Below are positions 44,968 through 58,068 of a stretch of DNA of 64,000 bases, piece by piece. This DNA is from Hippophae tibetana (lineage: Eukaryota; Streptophyta; Magnoliopsida; Rosales; Elaeagnaceae). The stretch is from positions 5,605,001-5,669,000 of the forward strand of contig CM072806.1 of assembly GCA_037013495.1 (NCBI GenBank). Direction: 5' to 3'. The translations under genes and the position numbers were made by a program. Each line of letters begins with the position of its first letter. The first letter of the stretch is position 1. The notes beneath the pieces were generated by a model. The model saw only the letters and a list, made by a program, of their open reading frames with translations, ran no database searches and was not told the origin of the DNA.

Positions 44968-45525
44968 CACTACTACAATAAGGGGTATAAAAGTCGGTTT
45001 TTAACCGACTTTAAACAAATTTAAAGTCGGTTGTATGAACCGACTTTAAATTCAGAGACTTAAATTGTAAAGTCGGTTCATGCCATGAACCGACTCTACA
45101 TTTTATTTGTATTAATTTTTAATTTTATTTTTCGTATAATAGTATATATAAATAACATAAAAACACTAAAATATAAATAATAATACTGAATAATTAACAA
45201 TATAAATATATTTAATGACTTAATAATTAAATTTATTACAAAATCAAATAATGCATATAAATAACTTCAATTACAAATAAAATAATATCGTCAAATTATG
45301 CCATCGAGTAAGCTTGGTTGGCGTAGAATCTTGATTGGCCTTCACAAGCATTATGGGAAAAAAGGCTGATCCATATAACAAATATTCTCCTACATACATG
45401 AGCACGTAAAACATACATAAAAAAAGTAGTCTAAACTTCATACGTACGAATGAAGAAATTAAATCATTATTGAGATTAGCACGTACAACGACATTCGATG
45501 AACTCATATTAGCATTATTAATCAT

Positions 45526-45811
45526 TTGTCTATATATGAAGTTATCTAGAATCTCTACTACTATTTTTTAATGCTATATATAATGAACTCTAAATATGAA
45601 ATCAATTGCATGTAACTTCGATTTCTTGGCTAAGCTTGTGTGAGTTTTGGTGCCCTTAAACATATGGAACACGTTCATATGCACCAAAACTCATACAAAC
45701 CAAGAAACAAATCGGACCGACATACGTACACCTTATTTGTACATTTAGAACTCATTATATATCATTAAAAATACTAGCAGAGATTCCAGATAAATTCATA
45801 TTTATAAACAA
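45526..45811. repeat. Long imperfect foldback in the CACTA element
   Basis: Arms of about 140 bp pair around a centre near 45667. The best helix is GTGTGAGTTTTGGTGC (45638-45653) with GCACCAAAACTCATAC (45681-45696), fully paired if one G-U is allowed. Outer matches include CGATTTCTTGG (45619-45629) with CCAAGAAACAAATCG (45700-45714), and ATCTAGAATCTCT (45544-45556) with AGAGATTCCAGAT (45779-45791). It lies beyond the 3' end of the transposase coding region, so a read-through transcript could fold into a hairpin. Confidence 0.8.
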
Positions 45812-45932
45812 TGCATTCCCCTAAATACATGAGCATATATATGATTAATCATCAGCAACCAAGTGATTTCAGACACAAGAATAGATATAGAAGGCCAAAT
45901 CATTAAAAAAATTTCTGTTATGTTGTCATATG

Positions 45933-48779
45933 CTATTCAAGATCATCAGAATCTTCTTTTGATTCTTCTTGCGATGATATAATTTGAACCATGTGTTCTG
46001 CCCATTCCTCTCGTAAATCATCAAAAATTTGCTGGTCGTAACCCGTCTTGTTCCAACCGAAGAACTACATGTATTCAAAATCAAAATAAGAATATGATTT
46101 CATTAATTTACAAAAACAAACTCAAATATGTTAAAACTTGTATGTATATGGGTAAAATATATTACCACATCATCAATTGGAATTTTGATATTTGTGATGA
46201 TTTCACTCATAAACTTCATGACATAATGAACATCACTTACTCTATGTACGGTTGTGCCTCGTTATTATTTACCAAAATGATTCGGTGTGCTTTTTCCCAT
46301 CGAGTACGATCAATAAATAATTTCTTACTTCCACCAAGCATAGGGTTACCTACTTGGATCATGTGACGTTCTAAGAATAACTTGTGCGTAGGATTCCCAA
46401 TTTCAGTGCAACCACTAAAGTATTCAGAACAAAACTCAATGGCCTCTTCAGCAATGTAGCATTCCACCATGCATCCTTCAGGTCTATATCTATTATTTAC
46501 ATATCCTTTAAGGACTTGCATATATCTCTCAAAAGGATACATCCACCTTAAGTAAGTAGGACCACATAATTGAACCTCTCGAACTAAATGAACACATAAG
46601 TGAATCATTATATCGAAGAAAGGAGGAAAATATTTTTCAATTAGACACAAAGTTTCTACAATTTCTTTCTGTAAAGAATTTAACTCGCCAATTGATATAG
46701 ATTTCTTGCATATGGTATTGAAGAATGAACAAAGCCGAATTATTGATATTCGAACATGTTTTGGAAGAATTGATCTAATAGCAACTGGTAATAACTGTTG
46801 CATTAAGATATGACAGTCATGTGATTTCAATCCATACAGTCTCTTATCGGTGATAGACACAAAATTTCTTAAGTTGGATGAGTAACCATCAGGAACTTTC
46901 ACACCTTCCAAACATTTACAAAACACATCCTTCTCTTTTGTTGACATTGTATATGATGCTGGTGGCAAGTATGTTCGATTCTTATCATTTTCCACCCTTG
47001 GTTCCAATTCAGGTCGTATGCCTAGTTTCTTTAAATCCAATCTTGCTTTAATGCCATCCTTTGTTTTTCCAGGTATATTAAGTAAAGTGCCAATCAAGCT
47101 TTCACATACATTCTTCTCAATGTGCATGACATCTAAGATGTGACGAATGTGTAGGTCTTTCCAATAAGGCAATTCCCAAAATATTGATTTTTTTTCCAAC
47201 AACCATTCGGTTCAAAATCTTTTTCATTTTCACCAATTTCATTAGTTGACCTCCTTCGTTTCCCAGACTTGGTGAGTTTTTTTTTCATCTTTCCATATCG
47301 TTTGAATGTCATCCCATTCAATTGCCTTAATATCTCAATACCTCGCAAAGGTCGAGTTGTATGATCATGATCTTCTTCACCATTGAACGGTTTCTTTTGG
47401 TATCTAAACTTGTGTCCAGATGGCAAAAATCTCCTATGTTTTCTATAAGACATCTTTCGTCCGTGAACAAGATACTTTGCAGAAGTTCCATCACTACATA
47501 TAGGACATCCCTTGTAACCTTTTGTTGCATGTCCTGATAAGTTTCCATAGGCAGGAAAATCATTAATTGTCCATAAAAGAACCCCCTTCAAGTTAAAGTA
47601 TTCTTCTTTATATGCATCGTAAACATTTACACCATCATTCCACAACGTCTTTAAATCATCTATCAGAGGCTGCAAATATACATCAATATCAACACCAGGT
47701 TGTTTCGGTCCTGAGATCAATAATGTTAACATCATGAATTTTCTTTTCATACACAACCAGGGAGGAAGGTTGTATGTTACCATAATTACTGGCCAACAAC
47801 TATATCTACTACTGAGGGAACTATGTGGATTAATTCCATCAGCAGCAATGGCAAGACGCAGATTGCGCGGATCAGATGAAAATTGAGGAGATAAATTATC
47901 TACTACTTTCCAATTTGGAGAATCACAAGGATGACGTAGCACCCCATCATCAGATCGATTATCTGAATGCCAAGTCAACATCTTTGATGTATATTTACTA
48001 TTGAACAACCTTTGAAAGCGAGGGATCGGAGGAAAGTACCAAAGAACCTTTGCAGGCACGCCTTTCTTATGTGTTGTATCATTTGTACCATGCTTCCATC
48101 TCGATTCTTTACACATAGGACAATCATGTAATGTCTCATATTCTTTTCTATAAAGAATGCAATCATTAGGACAAGCGTGAATCTTATGATATTCCATGCC
48201 AAATCGACTAAGAGATTTCTTCACTTCATACATTGAAGATGGCAATTCAATACCCTCAAGAAACATATCGACTAGTAGAGTTAGTAATTCTGTGAATCCC
48301 TTGTCAGAAAAACCATGTTTTGCCTTGACATTGTACAAATGAACCAATCCTGACATCTTAGTGTATTTTTTGCATTTTGGATACAACGGTTTTTCGGCAT
48401 CTTCTATAAGTTTATTAAAGGTTTCGGGATCATCCCCGCGTAATTCATCTTCAACACCACGAAACATATTTTCTGTCTGTACATTATGATATGATGTATG
48501 TAATCCACCCACATTCTTATTATACTTTTCTCCATGAGTATTATCAATATTTTCTCCATGATAATACCAACATTTATAGCTCAATAGAATACCATTACGG
48601 ATAAGGTGATACTTAACCTCATCAAATTCATGAAATCGCTCATTTTTACATTTAACGCATGGGTATCGAATCATACTACTTCCAGTATTACTAGTTCTAC
48701 AAGCAAATTCCATGAAACTTTCAACTCCAGAAATATAGTCTTGCTCAATTCTACACTTTGACATCCAAGATTTGTCCAT
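45933..48779 (-). pseudogene. TNP2-type CACTA transposase with one frameshift
   Basis: Starts MDKSWMSKCRI at 48779. Residues about 1-78 form the transposase-associated zinc domain (PCVKCKNERFH, YHGE). A CPMCKE zinc motif follows near residue 215, then the Transposase_21 core (about 228-450) with ADGINPHSSL, TINDFPAYGNLSG and GHATKGYKGCPIC. The frame is lost at 47188-47195, a run of eight A on the coding strand, and goes on one phase over from 47202 to 46237 with ELPYWKDLHIRH, DVMHIEKNVC and a DUF4218-like region (CHILMQQLLPVAIR, PFERYMQVLKGYV). A likely intron donor lies near 46306 within CATAGAGTAAGTG. The likely last exon is 46064-45933, with acidic end EDSDDLE. If the shift is real this copy makes no full transposase; if it is an assembly error the element may be autonomous. 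Confidence 0.88.
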
Positions 48780-49744
48780 TTTCTATTAATGACATTAATT
48801 AAACATATTACTTAATTATGTATTATTATATATAAATTTCCTAATTATTAGAATATATATCAAAATATACATAATGCAAAATAGTTATCATTTTAATCAT
48901 TTTACAAAACCATTTATATACAAATTAAAAAATAAGCAGTTCATGTTTCATGAATATATATATATAAAAACCAATCACGCGGTTGATTCTAATTTCTAAG
49001 CATGTTACTATATCATAATTACAAAGTAATATTAATTATACGTATAAATTTATCCATGCAAACCCACAAAACATTTCACATATTATTGAATACATACAAG
49101 TAATAATTCAAACATTATTATTACAAGCAAACAAAAAAACATAACTAAATCAAAAATTTATACAAAAATACGCTGTTCGATTAACGAAATACATTTACAC
49201 GCTGATAAATTAGCACAAATTAAACGTTGTTCACTTTATTTCGACTATAAAAAAGTCACTTTGTAATATTAATAATAATAGATCACAAACCCTTTTTGAT
49301 TTATCCTACTTGTCACAAGCATATGTATTTTACAAATTATCACAACCTCCGGTTTTTAACTCATACTTATATAAGTTAAGATCAGCCTTGGATCATCCCA
49401 TTTTATTAAAAACGAAATAAAGAATTATTTTGTTATACTGCACGAAATATTGCACTCCAAATTAAGACATAAGAACATTTATATTTCGGGAATTAATCAA
49501 TGGAATACCCACACGCAGATTTTAACATTTTGCTATTAAAAAAAGAAGAACTGACAGATAATATTGTGAGAAGAGAAAACTTACAAACGTCCGTTCAAAT
49601 GGTGGTTGGAGGTGGCCGGAAATGTAGAACGAAGGTGGCGCACGGTTAAGATTTTGGGAGAAAAGTGACTCGAGTGAGGAAAGGAGAGGAAGAAGCAGAT
49701 CGAAAACTGGAAATCTACGTACTAAATGAGATGTTAGGGCATAT
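48780..49744 (-). other. 5' region of the CACTA transposase gene
   Basis: AT-rich non-coding sequence between the transposase start and the right subterminal repeats. A less AT-rich patch at 49560-49735 may be a 5' untranslated exon. It could also hold the promoter, but no TATA box was assigned. Confidence 0.45.
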
Positions 49745-49945
49745 ATTAGGTGGATAGCGTCGGTTGTCCACGTCAACCGACGCTATGTTACGTGGATAAC
49801 GTCGATTGTCCACGTCAACCGACGCTACGTTACGTGGATAGCGTCGGTTGACGTGGACAACCGACTTTAAATTCATTAAAAGTCGGTTTTTTGTAAAAAC
49901 CGACTTTAGACATCGACTTATATACCCCTTTTTGTAGTAGTGTAT

Positions 49946-50065
49946 GCAACTAATATACTTTTCCTAAAAAGTACTTTTCCAAAAAGCAGATTCTTATTTC
50001 ATGTATTTAAACATGTATTAGTTAATTGTATTTTAAGATTGTAAAATACATTTCCAATATATTCA
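49946..50065 (+). mobile_element. 3' LTR of the second copia element, right part
   Basis: Completes the 192-bp LTR (GCAACTAATATAC to ATATATTCA) after the CACTA element and its TAT duplication. Confidence 0.95.
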
Positions 50066-50564
50066 ATTTTTTTTCTCTTATTTTTACATCTTTTATATTT
50101 ATTAACTCAAATTAAATTCAATTTAAACTACCCTCAAAACTTTGAATTAATCATTTCAAGCGAACTTAAACAAACCAATTACCTATTTTTCCTTTTGTTT
50201 TTACATCCACGCATATGCAATGAAACAATAAATTACAATAAAAAGTAATTTGAACTCATTATTGATCGAGAAAGCAGAAGAATCTTTTCTGATGTAAAAC
50301 GCTAACTCACTAGATTTAAGTATATTGCATGCAGGAAAAGACCAAAATTAGACATATACGTGCAAGTGTGAATATACATATATAACAAACTTAAATCTCT
50401 AGAGCACCACGCATTGAAATTAAATTGATTCTCTAACAATGTTCGCTCATGTTTATACATCCATGTTAATCTGAAAAGGCCGAGCTCCTTTTTCATTTAA
50501 TGATGATACAAGATCAAATCAAAATAAAACCCTTCCATCAGAAATAAAAAATAAGTAAAATTGA
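50066..50564. other. Right flank of the copia element
   Basis: Contains at about 50138-50187 a 50-bp segment resembling the left flank at 39608-39658 (shared core CAATTACCTATTTTT). No gene. Confidence 0.55.
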
Positions 50565-50775
50565 TAGAAAAATTATATAAAATAATATCCTTTAAAATTA
50601 TTAATGATAAAAATAATATGTTAAAATAATAAATAATATTTAATTGATTGAAATTTAACATTAAATGGATATAATTGATCGGAAAATAACTTAAATAATA
50701 TATAATTTAATATAAAAACATTGTACTTATTTTTTTTGTAATTACAAATTTTAAATATTGTTATAAATATTTTTT
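50565..50775. repeat. AT-rich MITE-like element, copy 3 of 3
   Basis: The left end AAAAATTATATAAAATAATA leads into TTTAAAATTATTAATGATAA. The complement of the right end contains TTTAAAATTTGTAATTACAA. It is the most diverged of the three copies. Confidence 0.35.
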
Positions 50776-53700
50776 TTTTTGAATTAATAAGACAAGATAA
50801 ATTTTTGTTGATTATAACTTTATTTAATAATAATATAATAAAAATAAAATAAATAATTTTTATAATATTATTGTCGTTGTTGTTAGGAGAACTATTAATG
50901 TGTTAAGATTTTTAAATAAAAGTTAATAGATATAAAATTCAGATATTTTATTAATGCTCTCAATGAAGTTGTTTTCCCCATATCGGTGAAAATGGACTTG
51001 GATAGCCAAAGATAAGGCCGTATCCAACCAACATGGCGCATTCTTGAAATCGCTTAACTATTTCAAGGTCTTTTATTAGAATTATATCGATTGTTTCCAT
51101 AAATTACGTCGTTATTTATAAACTACGGACCATTATGTCGTCGTAAAACCATTAGTTGAGTAAGTTAATTTACGTAGTTTATATCATGTCTCTCGAAATT
51201 AGATGATATCAAATTATTATTATTATTATTGTAATATAAAAATCAAAAAGTTTATTACAATGTCATAAATGATGTTGTTATTTATTAGTTAATAAAAAAA
51301 TAGTCTCAATTATTTTAATTAATAAATAATTATAACATTAATCTTGATATTATAATAATTTATTGTAAAAAAAAGTATTTTATAATAATTTATTGTAAAA
51401 AAAAGTATTTTATAAAAATTGTACTAATGCCATTACTTTTAGTAATACATGTATATAGGATTAGAATAATGATATTGTTATATAATAATTAGATATTGTA
51501 ACGATAATTTTACTTAATAATAATAATAATAATAAAAAGAATAAAAGAAAAACATTTGCTATCAAACTTCCAAATCAATTTCAGCTCACATAAAAAGTTA
51601 GCCCTGAAACTGTTACATCAAGTGGCTCACGCGTCCCTCTTTTCGAAAAATCATCAGTAAATAGTGTTGGAGTTCATAAATCCAAAAGTATTCACAAAAA
51701 ACAAAACAAATATTAATTTTTAATTTTTAATTAACAAACTATATATTTATCAAAAAATTTAAATTAAAGGTGACTTTAGTGCAAGTTGATTGGATAAGGT
51801 AAAAGGTAAAAGGTAAAAGGTAAAAGGCAAAAGTAGGAAGAACCGCATGGACGCTCTCCGTCCACGTTTGTATAAATATGCGTAGTGAAAGTACGCACGT
51901 ATTGTTGGAGAATTTATGTGACTATTAATAAAATTAAAATAAATATATTTAAAAAAATTAAGTATTTAGTAATAAATAAAAAAATAATCTAATAAATAAA
52001 AAATATATTTTAAAAATAATAAATTATATATCCTACTGTTGATACTGAGTTTACGACTTGTTTGCTATAAAAAATAAAAATAAAAATTCTTACACATTCA
52101 GGATGAACGGTCATGATGCGCTGACCTCTCGAATAAAAAGTGTAGGGTTTAAAAAAAGAATGTGAGTCAAGGTCCCTTTTTTTTTTATAAAAAGTTAAAA
52201 AAAACATTTTAGTCATGTTTTTAGGTTGGTGAAGTCCTATTATAAAAAAAATGAATAATTATAATATTTTAATTATATAAAATTAGCATTTTATTCATCA
52301 ACTATTAAGAAAAAGTACTTTAATATATTATAAAAGAAACAGTTTTTAGAGTGAAATAATAAAATGCTGTTTTTTAAAAAATATATATATTACTGTATGT
52401 AAATTAAAATTATTTATAAGAATAATTTTATTAATTTTAAAACTAATATTAAATGTAATCTAAAGCAAAAAATAAAGTGTCTCAGTAGTCTAGCTGTCTA
52501 GGAGTCGCAATTTAGGTCGGTTGTGCATCATCATATGTGTTTATTTACATAGTTCACCCTCATTTTGTTAATCTAAATTTAAGTATTTTTAATATTATAA
52601 ATAATTAAATTATTTTTAATAAATTAATTAAATATAATAAAAAAATATCTAATATTTTTATAATTAAAAGACTTATTTGTATTATATATTGAAGGAAGCT
52701 AAATATGATAAAAGATTATAACTATTTAATTTGAAATAAAAGAATCTTATAATTTTTAAAAATATTAGTCTTAATTACAAATAAGAATTTTAATTTTATA
52801 GATTTCAAAATTGATATTTATAATATCGTTATTTATAAAAATTAAATATTATTAATATTTATTTTTAATATTTTTGATGTATTAAAGATATTAAATTTCA
52901 TAACAATAAAATTCATAATATTTAATTTATAAATTATAATATAAAAAAATATGAGACGGTGAGGAAGTTTTGGGCACTTAAATTACCTCATACAAAATAA
53001 AATAATTAAAATGCTTATTTTTTAAAGTCCTTGAACTCTTACTATTTAGTGTCAAAATGGTAGATAGAGTCAAGATCCGATTCTTCGTATTGTCGGAGTT
53101 TGTATTTAACTCAGTCAGCACCCGCTGTAATCACTGTTTTGTCGTTTTCGTGAGGCCCTGTTTTCTCACCGCCACGTAGTTGATAACGAGAAATTATTGT
53201 ACGTTAATGGAGTACGTACTCACGATTAATATAACTTTTTTTTTAAATAATAATTTAATTGATAAAAATTAAAATTAATAAATAAAATTTTATTGATAAC
53301 ATCATCATTTAAATTTTTTACCATCAAATCATAAATGAAATTTTAACTCTACCCGTGATGAATTTCGTAAATAAAAATATTATTATAACATTAACAAAAA
53401 AAAAAATCATTCAACAATTATTATAATAAAAGAATAAATACATTGCTTTTATAATAATTCATGATCTATTTTTATATCCTTATTTTTTTTTTGTAAAAAG
53501 TACACGAGAGATTCAAAAATTAAAATTTTCCTTAATTCTAATGATTCATATAATGTATTATTAATATGATCACTATTAAAAAGAGTATATTTGCAAAATT
53601 TTGGTTTATAAGATTAGTCAAACCCTTTTAAATTTTACACAAGCTTGAAAAATAAAATAAAAAATAAACTTAAATATACATGATCTAGCAACAATGTACT

Positions 53701-55644
53701 ATATCTTTTTTTGCCCTTTATCTTTGTATAATTTTACAACTAAATAAAAATTAAGCATATAAAAAAATCATATTTTAATTAAAATGTAAACATACGGTGC
53801 AATATACAGCTATACGAGATTTTATTTTAATTTTCATAAAAAAATAGTAATTAAAAAACAGAAGTCCAACTCGATTGATATTTTGGTAGCATGATAAACA
53901 TATTAATTAAGTAATTTATTATTAAAAAGCAAATAAATTAGGTAATTACACAGAAAGAAAAATAGAGTACAGTTTTGGACTGTTGCTTTTAAAGCTTTAC
54001 AATTTGTACTGCAGTGAATGGAGGTTGGGGTTGACAATGTTCTTAGCAGAAAGAAACTCAAATGGCAGTGATTCAGTTATTGCGGTTCTCCGTCCTGGAA
54101 TTTAATTAGGAATTCAGGTTGTTAATCAGTCATTTCAAGGGATTAAGAATTGATTTTTCATCTAATTATATTAATCATTTATACATTTATAATTAAAATT
54201 TAAAATCTAGTTTTTTTTATATATATTTAAGTAAATAAAAAAATAAAAAAGAGTAACTTTGAAAAAAATAAAGAGAACTCAAAAATATTGGAGTGACATG
54301 TAAGTGACTCACTATTGTATGTTATTTTTTATTTAGATAAATGATAATAAAATTTAAATTTGTTTTCATTTTTTTATCTATTCTATTTATATTCAACCAC
54401 ATGTCAAATATATTTCAAAATTTCAAAACAAAAATTTATTTTTAAAAATAATATCGATATATAACACAACATAAATAATGTTATCCTTACAACAAATTGA
54501 AATTTGTATATCCATAGTATGTGTACTCATTTTTATATCCGTGGTTGTATTGAATCATGGGTTAAAATTATTTAAAAGTTTGATAAAAATTATTTATTAT
54601 TGTAAATAATATTGATATATAATACTTTATAAATGATATAAGTGATACACCGAATATAAAATTTTATATCATTAGTATTTTTTTATCAACGTTAAATAGT
54701 TGGGAGTAATGGATGGCTTGGGGAATATATATTATGAATGAATATTAAAAATACATAAATTTATACTCAATTTTATATTTATATTATTATTTAAAAATAA
54801 TTATAATATATAACATAGTATAAAACTTATGAGGGACAAAAATAAGCATACAATTTTACGATATTTACATTAGTAGTATATTATGTTCAAACAAATTAAA
54901 AATAAATAAGTGCCGCAGTTTTGAATTAATAGCTGTGTAAAAAGGCAAACCTGTCTTTTTCTTTTTTAACATTGTTATCTGATCAACACCATTAACTATT
55001 TTTGGCATTTCTTTTGCATGCTCTTAAAATCATTGAGAAAATTTATGGGCATATATAACCCCCAATTGGCAAGTTTGGGTGCACTACAAAAAAAATTCAA
55101 TTAAAATAACAAGTTTATTACATAGCTATTATTTATTATTTAGGGTAACAATTTTTTATTTTTAAAAATTATAAGTCATTAAATTATGAAGTAAGTATTT
55201 TATTGTTATAATAATAGTATTTTTTGCTCTTAAAATTTCAATTATTTATTATTCTTGGGTATATCTAATCAATTATAGTGATTTCCTTCTCCATTAAATA
55301 TTAGATATTTTTTAAAATAGGTGCACTAATTTTATATTTATTGGTAAAAATTACCACATTGTCACATATTTTAAAAATAATAAATATTTTTTCATATATT
55401 ATTTGATAGTAAAATAAAAAAAATTAATGTGTATAAAATGAAATTTAAAATAAAAGTGATTTTTAATCAAAGAAATTCACCTTTTACCTTTTAAAAATAA
55501 CAATTTTTGAGCTACTTTCATAGAAAATGTTTTACATCTTATAATATTTTAAAGATTACCGTATATCATTAGTTTCTGAATTTTAATAAAATTCATATAT
55601 AAGTTTTTAAATTTTTAAAACTAGGTTTGATTCTTAATTTCAAA
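50776..55644. other. AT-rich spacer with small tandem repeats
   Basis: No supported gene. At 51361-51420 a 30-bp unit (TATTGTAAAAAAAAGTATTT...) is repeated twice with one change. At about 51800-51832 a GGTAAAA heptamer is repeated about five times. A less AT-rich patch at 53040-53190 (including GTCAGCACCCGCTGTAATC) has no coding frame and may be the relic of an unrecognised sequence. Confidence 0.55.
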
Positions 55645-56425
55645 CACTACTATAAAGAGTACATATGATCTCGGTTATAAGAACCGAGATTTAAGTGAGA
55701 AAGACCATAGATAACGATCTATGACCTCGATTAACATATAACCGATGCCATATATACACCCTATAACCTCGGTTTTTCTAATAACCGATGCCATATATAC
55801 ACCATATGACCTCAGTTTTTCTAATAATCGAGGTCATAGGATATACATAAATTAAAAAAAAACAATTAGTAATTATAATATTAAAAATCAATATAAATTA
55901 TAATAAATTTATTAATTACAATATTAAAAATCATATTATATTAAAGTATAATTACATTTGAAAATTTATTATACACTAAAACATAAAAAAATGATATTTG
56001 ACAAACCCATCAGCGCACAACACACAACAATGTAGACGAAAAACTGAGCCAAACATATCAAGTAGATCAATTAGCCATGCTACCAGAAATTTGATTCAAG
56101 ACCTCATTTATCTTAAGATGATCTTCTATAGGACCAACAACATAATCTAGAACTTAAACAAATAATGAAAAGGACAATACAGAGATAAAAGAGAACCAGA
56201 CCAACAGTGAAAAAAATTCCATTTTTTGTCATACTAAAATCTAATAGAAAATATCTATGAAAAATAGTAATATAACTGCAATATTACAATGCATGGCACT
56301 TGAAATAGATGCATAGAACAAATATTCAAAAACTGGATCAGCAGACAATCTGTATAATTTTTTCGTCTAAGTCTCTTTTCAAAACAAGAAATTAAGGGGA
56401 CGATAGAATGATAGAAAGTACTTAC

Positions 56426-56545
56426 ATGGTTAGCCTCCCTCGAACCAAATCCATTGGGTATGTGGTAGACATGACAATAATCCACCATTTGCATGGGCTC
56501 CACTCTACCATTCTCCTCATATTCCAAATCTCCATCTTCCCCCAT
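56426..56545 (-). pseudogene. Possible captured first exon, product unknown
   Basis: From an ATG at 56545 on the minus strand, 40 codons run MGEDGDLEYEENGRVEP, then DYCHVYHIPNGFGSREANH. The last is followed by a consensus donor GTAAGTA. The composition is protein-like and unlike the AT-rich surroundings. I do not recognise the family. It lies inside the CACTA-type element, so it is probably a captured host exon, though a small independent gene cannot be excluded. Confidence 0.4.
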
Positions 56546-57239
56546 GTTCACAAATCTTAGCAGATTAAATAAAAAACACTAAATAACATGGACAAAAGAA
56601 ATCTAAAATAGAGATAGTAAAATATAAAACTTTAAAGGAAGGAGACAAAAGAAGAGAAATATAGCTGGTGTCTGGTGCCTACTGCACTGGTGCCTGGTGT
56701 ACCTATAAGGCTATGCAAGCAAGTAATAAGAATGAACCATAAATACAATGTACAATAGAAATAACTTGAGCATAGTATTTATTTTTATCTATTTTGAGGC
56801 CTCAAACGCAGTGTATATAGGTATTTATTTTTATCTATTGGTTAGGGTGCATATAAGGCTCTGGAAATAGTCATATGGGTATTTCCATTGTTTCAGTTAA
56901 CAAAATTGAAACAATAGAAACAATTGAATTTTCTTACTAGGAAAATATGGGAAACACCACATATACAATGAAAGTATTAAACAGTAGGACTCAGGGTAGT
57001 TTTTAAGTTCAAACTAAATTAAAACCCACACAACATTCAAGCACAAATGTGCAATGAATGCATGAGTATCTGGGGATCGCCTAAGTGTGTCATCGTCCTC
57101 TTGTAAGACAATGTTAAAAAATGTTAGGAAATCAACTTTCTCAATAATACACATGTATTTTCCTAGTAGAAAAAATTCACTGGAAGGAGCTTAACACAAT
57201 TCTATTGTATGGTGGCAAAGGTTTGATGAATATGATTAC

Positions 57240-57340
57240 CTTAAAAATCTAGTTGACATTGAAATCTGCAATCTTCACATTGTCATTTCAAGTTATCAAA
57301 AGATTTTCAGGTTTGATACCTCTATGCACTGCATTCTGAT
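57240..57340 (-). pseudogene. Captured protein-kinase exon fragment
   Basis: Minus strand, 101 bp between an acceptor-like TTTTTCCTAG and a donor GTAATC. One frame reads VHRGIKPENLLIT, a stop, then NDNVKIADFNVN and another stop. This is the catalytic loop and start of the activation loop of a Ser/Thr kinase, with the loop Asp of HRD changed to Gly and the DFG Gly changed to Asn. The two stops and both lost residues rule out activity. The HRDxKPENLL...KIADFG form is shared by several plant kinase groups, so the parent gene cannot be named. Confidence 0.65.
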
Positions 57341-58068
57341 CTAGGAAAAAGATATCACCAACAAAATAGATAAAAATAAATACTATATACTCAAAACACA
57401 GTGCACATAGGTACTTACCAAAAAATAATATAGCAACAACAATCTATAGTGTAACTATATAAATAATTCAACAAGGAACTTCAAGCAAAAATTACCATAA
57501 ATAAATTGTTATCATAAACAGCTTGTACGATTCTCTCATTAATGAAGCTAATTAAGCACAACTATGGTGAGATAACATAGTGGCCAGCTAAAACTTCTCT
57601 AGTGAAACTACTCTACAACAAAAATAGAAAAATATACAATTACTCATTACAAGTTAATTGGTAAAAATACTATTTTCAGTCCTCTCTGTTTATTGTAACA
57701 GAAATGCTAGCTAGGGTAAAATAGGCATAGCACCAATACTAAGCCAAGCACCACGTACCAGCACACCACCCCAATGAACCAGCTATAGTGCATCAGCGCA
57801 CCACCCCAATGAACCAATACCAGTACCAAGCCAAGCACCAGGCGACCAACACGTTCCACAAACCATACCAAGTGACCTTCCTAACAAATTTTCAAAACCC
57901 ATCTAAGAAATATCCAGCATCCAAATTTCTCAACCCAAGCAAGCCTTTAATCAGCTATAAATAACCTCTACGTACCGATCGATATTTGATACCGGGAGTC
58001 ATTTATAAAAAAAATAAGAGTTAATGTTACCAAAAAGATTCAAGCAATTACTAAGGAACTACTATGAC

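Larger units (their letters stand above)
44968..49942 (-). mobile_element. Near full-length CACTA (En/Spm-type) transposon, 4975 bp
   Basis: Termini are CACTACTACAATAAGGGGTA and the complement CACTACTACAAAAAGGGGTA. It is flanked by TAT at 44965-44967 and 49943-49945; removing the element plus one TAT restores the LTR exactly. Subterminal regions (44990-45105 and 49745-49925) hold repeated GTCGGTT/AACCGAC palindromes and ACCGACGCTA motifs. It carries one TNP2-type transposase on the minus strand and a long foldback near the left end. No second (TNPA-like) gene was recognised. CACTA elements move by cut-and-paste, with transposase binding the subterminal repeats. Confidence 0.95.

Noticed and set aside
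45271..45525. 84-codon frame near the left end of the CACTA element as a second (TNPA-like) gene
   Set aside because: No similarity to known TNPA-type proteins, hydrophobic low-complexity make-up, and position next to the foldback; insufficient support.
51800..51832. Telomere-like repeat (GGTAAAA)n
   Set aside because: The heptamer differs from the plant telomere unit TTTAGGG/CCCTAAA in either orientation; it is an ordinary short tandem repeat.
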